Part shown: in pieces, positions 41,208 to 47,832 of the stretch
How positions within the stretch are numbered: the first letter of the stretch is position 1
Layout: each line of letters starts with the position of its first letter
DNA from: an uncultured Clostridia bacterium
Lineage (GTDB): Bacteria > Bacillota > Clostridia > Oscillospirales > Acutalibacteraceae
Direction of reading: 5' to 3'
DNA: 47,832 bases
Assembly (NCBI GenBank): GCA_937888485.1
Contig: CALAQQ010000290.1
Coordinates: 1 to 47,832 of the forward strand
Notes under the pieces: model-generated
The model's database searches: none
Told to the model about the DNA's origin: nothing
The model's input: only the letters and a program-made list of their open reading frames with translations
Position numbers and translations under genes: made by a program

Positions 41208-42161
41208 AAATGTGCTTATATATGTTGTCTTTATATTTTCTTTAATGATATCAACGATTTCAATGTCTGATTCTTTGTATCCTGCAAAGATTGCGCCGAT
41301 TTCAGGTGTAAAGCTAATCAACTTTACATTGTTGAAACCGTTTTTGTTCATTATGTCTGTGAATTCATTTCTGAAAAACATATCATTCTGAAAAACTCCG
41401 CCCCAGAGACCGATTGAAATTTCTTTGTTTTTATCTCTGAGAAGTCCGAGTGCGGTTTGCGAAAGCTCGAGCGCTTCGTTTCTGAGAATGTTTTTTGCAA
41501 CCTCATCTCCGTTTTTGCAGCATTTGCTGACATGTCTTGCAAAAGCGGCGGTTTTTTTGCGACTGACTTTTTTCTCATAGTACAAGTCGATGAGGTCATA
41601 TATATTGTTGATCGAAAAATAATCGAGGCATTCACCGAGAAGCGCAGTTTCCGGTGCGCATTTTTCGGCAGCTTTTATTGCAGCTTTTATTCCGCTAAGA
41701 CCGATTGAAAAACCGCTTCCCTCATCTCCGAGAATGTAGCCCCAGCCGCCCGTATGGCTCATAGTGCCGTCTGAATTTCTGCAAACAGCCATTGAACCCG
41801 TTCCGCTGATAACGGCGGCGCATTCTCCGCTGATATCCATCGCCTCAAGAGCGACAAACAAATCGGAATCCATGATGATGCAATCGCTGTCTATTATCCC
41901 AGCGCAAAATCTTTCGGTTTCCTGAGCAGTTGCCCTTTCATTAAGCGCAGACATACCTATAACGGCACAGCGGAAGGTCTTGATATTCAGATTATCGATT
42001 ATATTTTTCATGGCAAGGCGAGCAGAATCAATGCCTACGGAATAATAATTTATGCTTTCTCCGCACGAACTGCAAACAAATTCGCCCTTTTCGTTGAATA
42101 CAACAGCGGTCGTTTTTGTGCCTCCGCCGTCAACTCCCAGAAAATATGAATTGTTGCTCAT
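41202..42161 (-). CDS. BadF/BadG/N-acetylglucosamine-kinase family ATPase
   Basis: A 319-residue ASKHA-fold kinase. The phosphate-1 loop GVDGGGTKT is at 9-17, GTGSMAV and GGWGYILGDEGSGFSIG are the sugar-kinase segments, and the C-terminal half has GLWGGVFQND. Relatives phosphorylate N-acetylglucosamine or related amino sugars, consistent with wall recycling. GGAGG precedes the ATG; the promoter is at 42201-42230. The exact sugar is not certain. Confidence 0.85.
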   Translation of the reverse strand: MSNNSYFLGVDGGGTKTTAVVFNEKGEFVCSSCGESINYYSVGIDSARLAMKNIIDNLNIKTFRCAVIGMSALNERATAQETERFCAGIIDSDCIIMDSDLFVALEAMDISGECAAVISGTGSMAVCRNSDGTMSHTGGWGYILGDEGSGFSIGLSGIKAAIKAAEKCAPETALLGECLDYFSINNIYDLIDLYYEKKVSRKKTAAFARHVSKCCKNGDEVAKNILRNEALELSQTALGLLRDKNKEISIGLWGGVFQNDMFFRNEFTDIMNKNGFNNVKLISFTPEIGAIFAGYKESDIEIVDIIKENIKTTYISTFM

Positions 42162-42200
42162 AGGATACCTCCCTGAAACGTATTAAAAATAAATTAACAG

Positions 42201-42230
42201 TTTATACATTTGGTTTTATCATATTGTCAA
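42201..42230 (-). promoter_or_regulatory. sigma-A promoter for the kinase gene
   Basis: On the minus strand a perfect TTGACA (42230-42225) and TATAAA (42206-42201) are separated by 18 bases. Confidence 0.75.
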
Positions 42231-42308
42231 TATATGAATAGTATTATAAAGACGGAACATAAGTTGAATGAGTATATATATATCAATTTTTAGAAAGGAA
42301 TGAGTGAT

Positions 42309-42767
42309 ATGAAAAAGAACATAAAACAATCGTGTGTTATGGTTTGTGTGACACAGCAGGAATCTTGCTCAAGACTCATTGAAGCGGGCGCAAGAATTGC
42401 AAAAGAAGAAAACTTACCTCTTTCGGTAATAAGTGTATTCAGAGAAAGCAACGGAATGAACGCAAATGACGGGGGTGCTCTTGAAAATCTTTTTGTTTGC
42501 GCTCAGAAATATAACGCATCAATGAATGTTTATTTTAATGACAGCCCGGCTCTTGTTGTTGCTGTTGCAGCAAAGAAAAACCATGCTTCAACACTTGTAA
42601 CCGGTTTTCCGGCAGAGGGAAGCAGCGGATTTATCGCAAGAATTCATGAGATTCTTCCCGACCTGCCGATAACAATGGTAGATTCCCAATCAAACGAATA
42701 TAAAATCGTTCAGTATGATAAGGAAGAAATTGAAGAAGCGAAAAGAGTGACAAGTTCAGTTCATTGA
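42309..42767 (+). CDS. universal-stress-protein-like protein
   Basis: A 152-residue single-domain protein with a Rossmann-like alpha/beta pattern: VMVCVTQQESCSRLIEAGA at the start and STLVTGFPAEGSSGFIARI near 102-121, where USP-type proteins bind ATP. It resembles the USP part of KdpD, but there is no kinase domain. The start is ATG 42309, about eight bases after GAAAGGA. It converges on recG, overlapping its 3' end by 12 bases, and its terminator lies inside recG. Confidence 0.7.
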   Translation: MKKNIKQSCVMVCVTQQESCSRLIEAGARIAKEENLPLSVISVFRESNGMNANDGGALENLFVCAQKYNASMNVYFNDSPALVVAVAAKKNHASTLVTGFPAEGSSGFIARIHEILPDLPITMVDSQSNEYKIVQYDKEEIEEAKRVTSSVH

Positions 42768-44786
42768 AATTCCGCCGGAAAAAAGTCTGTTGACGGCATT
42801 TCGCAATAATCTGTATTCCTCGCCCTCAAGGGCGGGGTTTTTCTTTAGCAGATTTTCTGCAGCTGCATGGGTTTCTCTGATTGCTTCACCGTCGGTCATC
42901 ATATCTGCAATTTTCAGTTCGGGTAAACCGTGCTGTCTTGAGCCGAAGAAATCACCAGGACCTCTGAGCTTCAAATCTTCGTCGGCAATCTTAAAACCGT
43001 CTGTTGTCGAAGCAAGGATTTTAAGGCGATGCTCCGTTTCTTCATTATGGGCATCGGAAATCATAATGCAGGTAGATTTTTCCGTTCCTCTGCCTATTCT
43101 GCCACGGAGCTGATGAAGCTGAGAAAGACCGAATCTTTCTGCATTTTCAATAACCATAATAACTGCATTCGGAACATCTATTCCGACCTCAATAACCGTT
43201 GTGGACACAAGAAGTTGGGTTTCACCCGATGCAAAAGAGTCCATGACGGTCTTTTTTTCGGCAGGTTTCATTTTTCCGTGAAGCAGACCGACTGAAAAGC
43301 CTTTAAAAAAGCCTTCGGAAAGATTTTTATGAAGCTCTGTTGCAGCGGTAAGCTCAAGTTCATCGTTTTCGGCAACAAGTGCACATACTATGTAACCCTG
43401 CTGACCGTTGCAAAGATGTTTTTTCACGTATCCGTAAGCACGTTCACGGATTTCGGAATTGACAAGATATGTTTCAACCTTCTGTCGTCCTTTAGGAAGT
43501 TCGTCGAGTATACTCAGATCAAGGTCGCCGTAAATAATAAGAGCAAGAGTTCTCGGAATTGGTGTTGCAGACATAACAAGCGTATGAGGATTAGTGCCTT
43601 TTGAAGACAATGAACCCCTCTGATTTACTCCGAAACGGTGTTGTTCATCCGTTACGGCAAGAGCAAGGTTGTTGAATTCAACATCTTTCTGGATGAGTGC
43701 GTGAGTTCCGACTGCAAGGTCAATTTCTCCGCTTTTTAAAGCAGATTTTATTTTTTTCTTTTCTGATGCCGGTGTTGAACCTGTAAGAAGTTCGATTTTG
43801 ATATCGGTATTTTCGAACATTTTTGCAAGTGTTTTATAATGTTGCATTGCGAGGACTTCGGTCGGAGCCATAAGTGCACTCTGAAAACCGTTTTTTGCAC
43901 AGTTATATATCAATGCGGCACTGACTGCGGTTTTACCTGAACCTACATCTCCCTGAAGAAGTCGGTTCATGGGAATATCCTTCATCATATCATCTGTTGA
44001 TTGCTTTACAGCACGCATTTGTGCACCGGTCAATTCAAAGGGAAGCAGCGAAAAGAAATCTTCGGTATAGTCAGCCTGCATGGGTATGGCATCGGAACGG
44101 CGTGACTTTGATTTAAGACGGAGCAGACCGAGTTCAAGAAGAAAAAGTTCTTCGAAAATCAGTCTTCTGCGTGCTTCGGAGAGCAAATCTTCGCTTTCGG
44201 GGAAATGGATGTTGTGAAGTGCCGACTCAATCCCCATAAGACAGTAGCTTTCTCTTATATTCTGAGGGATCGGGTCGGGTATATCACCGCATACCTCAAA
44301 CGCTGTTCTGACAAGCTTTTCGAGTGCTCTCGAATTCATGCCGGCTGTCTGAGGATAAATCGGGCGCATTTTACCGTCGCCTTCAAATTCGGTGAATTCG
44401 GGATTTGTCATCTGTCGGTAATAACCCTTGCCCGTGATTTTGCCGAAAAAAAGATATTCTTTGCCTTGTTCCAATTTTTCGGCGGCATATTTGTTGTTGA
44501 AAAAAGTTAAATCTATAATATTTTCACCGTCGGTGATTTCTGTTTTGTAGAGTGTCATGCCTTTGCGGATTTTGTGTTCACGGTATCTCATTCCTACAAT
44601 GGCTCTTATACAAACGTTTTCATTAAGAGGTGCTTCTTTTATGGAAAGGATATTGCTCCAATCTTCGTAGATACGGGGGTAGAAGGTCAGCAAATCCCAA
44701 AGGGTGCAAATCCCGAGCCTGCTGAGCATGGCGGCTCTTTTTTCACCCACGCCTTTGAGATATTTGATGCTTGCGTTAAGTTCCAT
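42756..44786 (-). CDS. recG: ATP-dependent DNA helicase RecG
   Basis: RecG remodels stalled replication forks and Holliday junctions. The 676 residues match the family: an N-terminal wedge/OB domain, then a helicase core with Walker A LLQGDVGSGKTAV, DEQH motif II (AVTDEQHRFG), SATPIPRTLAL, and the motif VI region QLRGRIGRG. The ATG at 44786 overlaps the stop of the FakA-like gene by 11 bases, so translation is coupled. Its last 12 bases overlap the convergent USP-like gene. Confidence 0.97.
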   Translation of the reverse strand: MELNASIKYLKGVGEKRAAMLSRLGICTLWDLLTFYPRIYEDWSNILSIKEAPLNENVCIRAIVGMRYREHKIRKGMTLYKTEITDGENIIDLTFFNNKYAAEKLEQGKEYLFFGKITGKGYYRQMTNPEFTEFEGDGKMRPIYPQTAGMNSRALEKLVRTAFEVCGDIPDPIPQNIRESYCLMGIESALHNIHFPESEDLLSEARRRLIFEELFLLELGLLRLKSKSRRSDAIPMQADYTEDFFSLLPFELTGAQMRAVKQSTDDMMKDIPMNRLLQGDVGSGKTAVSAALIYNCAKNGFQSALMAPTEVLAMQHYKTLAKMFENTDIKIELLTGSTPASEKKKIKSALKSGEIDLAVGTHALIQKDVEFNNLALAVTDEQHRFGVNQRGSLSSKGTNPHTLVMSATPIPRTLALIIYGDLDLSILDELPKGRQKVETYLVNSEIRERAYGYVKKHLCNGQQGYIVCALVAENDELELTAATELHKNLSEGFFKGFSVGLLHGKMKPAEKKTVMDSFASGETQLLVSTTVIEVGIDVPNAVIMVIENAERFGLSQLHQLRGRIGRGTEKSTCIMISDAHNEETEHRLKILASTTDGFKIADEDLKLRGPGDFFGSRQHGLPELKIADMMTDGEAIRETHAAAENLLKKNPALEGEEYRLLRNAVNRLFSGGISMN
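42818..42842 (+). terminator. plus-strand terminator embedded in the 3' end of recG
   Basis: CCTCGCCC pairs with GGGCGGGG (one G-U) around a TCAA loop and is followed by TTTTTCTTT. It lies 51 bases after the stop of the USP-like gene and is read as coding sequence on the other strand. Confidence 0.8.
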
Positions 44787-45663
44787 TCTGAATCCTCATG
44801 TTGTCAATCTTTATATCCGTAAGTTCACCGTGTTCAAGACCCGTTGATAATGCCTTGTCGGGATTGTTTGTGTGAACATGAACCTTGATTATCCCCGAAT
44901 GCTCTGCAACGGCTGTGCAGTCGCCTATATCCGACAGAGTACTGCGCAGTGAAACAAGGCTGTTTTTATTTGTTGAATTAATCAGGAACTCGGTGCAGTA
45001 GATATATTTCGGATTGTTGTCTGCTTTTAAAACTTTACTTTTATCAATATGTGTTTTAAGATTGTTTTCTGTTACGAGCATACCTTTCATTATATGGATA
45101 AGCCCTTGACCGCCTGCATCAACAACACCGTGTTTTTTCAAGGCGGGAAGCAGGTTGGTGGTTGTTTTAAGAGAGGCTTCCGCACCTTTCAAAGCCTGAA
45201 CAAAGGTTTCTTCCGCCGTACATCCTTTTGATGCTGCGGAAACCGCTTTTGCCGCGGCAAGACGGATGACCGTCAGCATTGTGCCTTCCGTAGGTTTTTC
45301 TATTGAAGCATATGCTTCGTCGCTTCCCGCTTCAAGAGCTTTTGCAAGGGAAACGGCATCGATTTCGTCAAGGTTTTCGATGCTTTTTGCAAAACCTTTG
45401 AAGATAAGTGAGAAGATAACCCCGGAATTACCTCTGGCGCTTCTCAATAAAGCCCCTGCCGCTTTATCTGCAAGTTTCCCTGCTTTTTCTTCGGTGCAAT
45501 CGGCAATTATTTTTGCGCAGCCCGAAAGGGTTAATGTAAGATTTGTTCCCGTGTCACCGTCGGGTACGGGAAAAACATTGATGTCATCAACCTCGTCAGA
45601 ATATCGGCTGATATTGGCTGCGGCGGAGATGATGGCGTTTTTTAGCATTTCGGCAGTAATCAT
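44776..45663 (-). CDS. DhaL-domain protein, shortened FakA/YloV-like
   Basis: This 295-residue protein matches the first two domains of fatty-acid kinase FakA. The DhaL domain has the metal/nucleotide motif NVFPVPDGDTGTN at 29-41, SARGNSGVI near 75-83 and GVVDAGGQGL near 172. The middle domain follows with CTEFLI and KVHVHTNNPDKAL. Full FakA proteins are about 550 residues and end in a third domain; here the stop comes right after DIKIDNMRIQ, at the recG start. The usual Asp23-family gene upstream is also absent. Whether it still phosphorylates fatty acids with a FakB is uncertain. Confidence 0.82.
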   Translation of the reverse strand: MITAEMLKNAIISAAANISRYSDEVDDINVFPVPDGDTGTNLTLTLSGCAKIIADCTEEKAGKLADKAAGALLRSARGNSGVIFSLIFKGFAKSIENLDEIDAVSLAKALEAGSDEAYASIEKPTEGTMLTVIRLAAAKAVSAASKGCTAEETFVQALKGAEASLKTTTNLLPALKKHGVVDAGGQGLIHIMKGMLVTENNLKTHIDKSKVLKADNNPKYIYCTEFLINSTNKNSLVSLRSTLSDIGDCTAVAEHSGIIKVHVHTNNPDKALSTGLEHGELTDIKIDNMRIQNGT

Positions 45664-45725
45664 ATATTCATCTTCTTTCAGAATTTATGAATATATTATG
45701 CCGTTTTATTTCTGTAAAATTCCTT

Positions 45726-47195
45726 TTATTTGAAACTCCATGCTTCGATGTTATAGAAAACATCGCCGTCGCAGGAGTTGAATTCGCCCTGCATTGAATT
45801 TGTATATGAAGCGGCTGCGTTTCTGTAGCAGAGAGGTATGAACGGCAAGTCATCGTTGAATGTGTTAACGAAGTCCATAAGTTCGCATTTTTCGTTAAGA
45901 AATTGATTGTATCTTTCTGCAGACGGGCAAAGTGGGTCTATTCCGTAGCTTACATCACCGCCGAAAATCGGGAACAAATCCATGTTGGGTGAAAAACGGA
46001 TTTCACCGATATACATATCATATGAACCTATTTCAACAGCTTCGGTGTAGTAATCCGGCGAATATGCCTTGAGGTTAATCTTAAATCCGAGATTTTCGAG
46101 ATATCCTTTGATGAATTCAGCAGTTTCAAGCTTGAACTGGTTTTCTTTGTTGACAAGCAGTGAAATTTCTTTTGAATCAATCTCAAGTTCTGACTGAGCG
46201 ATATATTCTTCTGCTTTGGGGAGATTCATTGAAACAACAAGATCCTTTGATGAAAGAGCATACCAGTCGGGATTGAAGGGGGAGTAGGTTGCCCTGGCAT
46301 GACCCTGAAACGCAGTTGTTGCGATTTCATTTCTGTTGATTGCAAGATTTATTGCCTGACGGATATTTGCATCGGATAATATTTCACTTTCTGAATTAAA
46401 TCCGAGATAGATGAAATTATTTATCCCCATATCAACCGTTTTTGCGTTTATTCTCAGGTAGCTTCCGCTTGAAAGGTCGTTATAATAAAATCCCGTGTTG
46501 CCTATTTCAAGACTGCTTTCAATTGAACTGCTGTCTCTGACGGGAACAAGCATTATTGTTTTTATTGCAGGGTTGAAGTTCGATTTTTTTGTATTTACAA
46601 CAAGATATGTTGATTCGCCCGATATCTGCGGAACATATCTGCCCGAACCGACAGGAAGCTCACCTGTTGAACCGTTTTTGACAATAGGGAAGGTAAGGCA
46701 TGAGAGCGCATAAGGGTCGGGTGTTTCGAGGGTGAAAACAAGCATATTTGTTGAAGAAATACTTGCCTGAACGAAGTTGCGCAGTCTTGTGCTGTAATTG
46801 GGAGAATATCTTGCCTGCTCAAACGAATAAACAACGTCGCTTGATGTTATCGGTGTACCGTCGGAAAAAACAGCAGAACCGAGCGTTACATTGATAGTTG
46901 TACCGCTGACAATGGAATTTTTTGCAATAACGGGAACAGGCTCATAGCTGTCGCTCAGCTTGTATAGACCGTCATAGATAAGTCCCATAATCTGAATATT
47001 TGCGGACATTGAAGAAGTGAACGGGTCAAGCATATCTGCTTTTGAATAAGCAAGTTTGAGAGTTCCTTCTTTTTTGTCGCTGATATTTGAAACACCGACG
47101 GGTTCATCGCCTGTAACGGGTTTTGTTTTGTCGCAACCGCTGAATGCGGTTAAAATAAGTGATACCGCTAATATAAAAACAGCAATTCTTTTCAT
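45726..47195 (-). CDS. ABC transporter substrate-binding lipoprotein, family 5 (peptide type)
   Basis: A 489-residue lipoprotein. The signal peptide ends AFSGC (Cys at about 21), then a short linker and the SBP_bac_5 fold with DGLYKLSDSYEPVPVIAK and FSDGTPITSSDVVYSFEQ. It should bind peptides, or possibly nickel or sugars, outside the cell. No permease or ATPase gene is adjacent, so it is an orphan binding protein or works with a distant importer. The start is ATG 47195 after AAGGTG; the GTG at 47204 overlaps that site. It begins five bases after the tcdA stop. Confidence 0.88.
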   Translation of the reverse strand: MKRIAVFILAVSLILTAFSGCDKTKPVTGDEPVGVSNISDKKEGTLKLAYSKADMLDPFTSSMSANIQIMGLIYDGLYKLSDSYEPVPVIAKNSIVSGTTINVTLGSAVFSDGTPITSSDVVYSFEQARYSPNYSTRLRNFVQASISSTNMLVFTLETPDPYALSCLTFPIVKNGSTGELPVGSGRYVPQISGESTYLVVNTKKSNFNPAIKTIMLVPVRDSSSIESSLEIGNTGFYYNDLSSGSYLRINAKTVDMGINNFIYLGFNSESEILSDANIRQAINLAINRNEIATTAFQGHARATYSPFNPDWYALSSKDLVVSMNLPKAEEYIAQSELEIDSKEISLLVNKENQFKLETAEFIKGYLENLGFKINLKAYSPDYYTEAVEIGSYDMYIGEIRFSPNMDLFPIFGGDVSYGIDPLCPSAERYNQFLNEKCELMDFVNTFNDDLPFIPLCYRNAAASYTNSMQGEFNSCDGDVFYNIEAWSFK

Positions 47196-47200
47196 TTTGT

Positions 47201-47832
47201 TCACCTTGTTAAATCAAGAATTATTTTTCCTGCCATAATCATTCCTGCAACGGGCGGAACAAACGGCAGACTGCCGGGAGTTTGTCTTTTTCCGCTGTCC
47301 TCGTTTGTTTGTGATGGTTTTACGGGTATTTCGGGAGACCAGACAACATTCAGCTTTCTGACGTCTCTTTTTTTGAGTTCCGTTCTCATAACTCTGCAAA
47401 GAGGACAGCTGTTTGTTTTGTAAATATCCGAAACGGTGAATTGTGAAGGGTCGAGCTTGTTACCTGTACCCATACAGGAAATCATCGGTATGCCGTATTT
47501 CTGCGATTTGACTGCCAGATCAATTTTTGCGCTGACGGTATCTATCGCATCGGCAATATAGTTATAGTCATTGAGATTGAATTCATCAGAGTTTTCGGGA
47601 AGGTAAAATTTTTGAAAAGCCGTTATTTTGCATTCGGGATTGATGTCAAGAATCCTTTCTCTGACAACCTCAACCTTCGGTTTGCCGACTGTTGAATGAA
47701 GCGCACAAAGCTGACGGTTGATGTTAGTGACCGAAACAGTGTCGTTATCAACTATCGTAAGCTTTCCTATACCTGCCCTTGCAAGAGCCTCTGCCGTGTA
47801 TGAGCCGACACCGCCCAGACCGAAAAGAATAA
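47201..47832 (-). CDS. tcdA: tRNA threonylcarbamoyladenosine dehydratase, partial
   Basis: The frame runs off the right edge, so the N-terminus is missing; 210 codons remain. The visible part begins FGLGGVGSYTAEALARAG, the nucleotide loop of ThiF/E1-like enzymes, followed by DNDTVSVTNINRQ, DAIDTVSAKIDL, ISCMGTGNKLDPSQ and SCPLCRVMR, which match TcdA (CsdL/YgdL). The enzyme converts t6A to cyclic t6A at position 37 of ANN-decoding tRNAs using ATP. The last codons overlap the ribosome site of the lipoprotein gene downstream. Confidence 0.92.
   Translation of the reverse strand, partial: ILFGLGGVGSYTAEALARAGIGKLTIVDNDTVSVTNINRQLCALHSTVGKPKVEVVRERILDINPECKITAFQKFYLPENSDEFNLNDYNYIADAIDTVSAKIDLAVKSQKYGIPMISCMGTGNKLDPSQFTVSDIYKTNSCPLCRVMRTELKKRDVRKLNVVWSPEIPVKPSQTNEDSGKRQTPGSLPFVPPVAGMIMAGKIILDLTR

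Noticed and set aside
1..47832. tRNA or rRNA genes
   Set aside because: No cloverleaf-like segments with a conserved T-loop or rRNA-like stretches were noticed on either strand; no scan program could be run.

Overview
The window looks like a chromosomal segment of a low-to-mid-GC Gram-positive anaerobe of the class Clostridia, probably an Oscillospirales/Ruminococcaceae-type gut bacterium. The support is strong AGGAGG-type ribosome sites, sigma-A promoters of the TTGA(n17)TATAAT kind, intrinsic terminators after most transcription units, lipoprotein-rich ABC systems, and gene families typical of that group (DUF1846, YfcC, YgjV, NrdR, FakA-like protein next to RecG). No rRNA, tRNA, CRISPR array, phage module or recognisable transposase was seen. 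The species is not determined.

Layout. 1-556: a partial minus-strand helical protein and a 5' remnant of asnB, possibly an ancient deletion or an assembly join. 557-6332: an acyl esterase, ispE with a PHP phosphatase (minus), an rfbD-like reductase, and a large membrane-anchored LysM-G5-M23 peptidoglycan hydrolase. 6438-10663: a complete CUT1 sugar ABC importer (binding protein, two permeases, ATPase) with an attenuator-like hairpin after the binding protein. 10702-18852: a minus-strand run of YgjV-like protein, a membrane protein, TrkH, TrkA, an MFS transporter, a tail-anchored metallophosphoesterase and a YfcC carrier. 19007-21352: a secreted LCAT-like esterase and a membrane protein. 21381-27327: minus-strand housekeeping and wall genes, namely an Sfp-type transferase, a DUF212 phosphatase-like protein, a ProX/YbaK deacylase, a lipoprotein, nrdR, an aspartate/glutamate racemase, an ATP-grasp ligase that resembles D-aspartate ligase, and a sugar-phosphate isomerase-like TIM barrel.

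27409-31937: a small membrane protein, then a sugar-type operon (Gfo/Idh/MocA oxidoreductase, PHP phosphoesterase, GPH symporter) interrupted by a 274-bp palindromic, highly foldable non-coding element. 31974-34441: a lipoprotein without a normal start codon, divergent from a DUF1846 gene, with two identical palindromes between their promoters. 34654-35288: two small co-transcribed genes. 35427-39643: a MATE exporter, a DapA-family aldolase and a PP2C phosphatase with a transmembrane segment and a Thr-rich, 14-repeat surface tail. 39685-47832: a monoacylglycerol-lipase-like hydrolase, BioY, an N-acetylglucosamine-kinase-like protein, a USP-like protein, recG, a shortened FakA-like protein, a family-5 solute-binding lipoprotein and the 3' part of tcdA.

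The best candidates for something undescribed are the 274-bp element at 30167-30440, the twin-palindrome control region at 32796-32835, the surface-tailed PP2C phosphatase, the racemase/ATP-grasp pair and the FakA-like protein lacking its C-terminal domain. All functional calls are from reading the sequence and from family knowledge; no database search was run.
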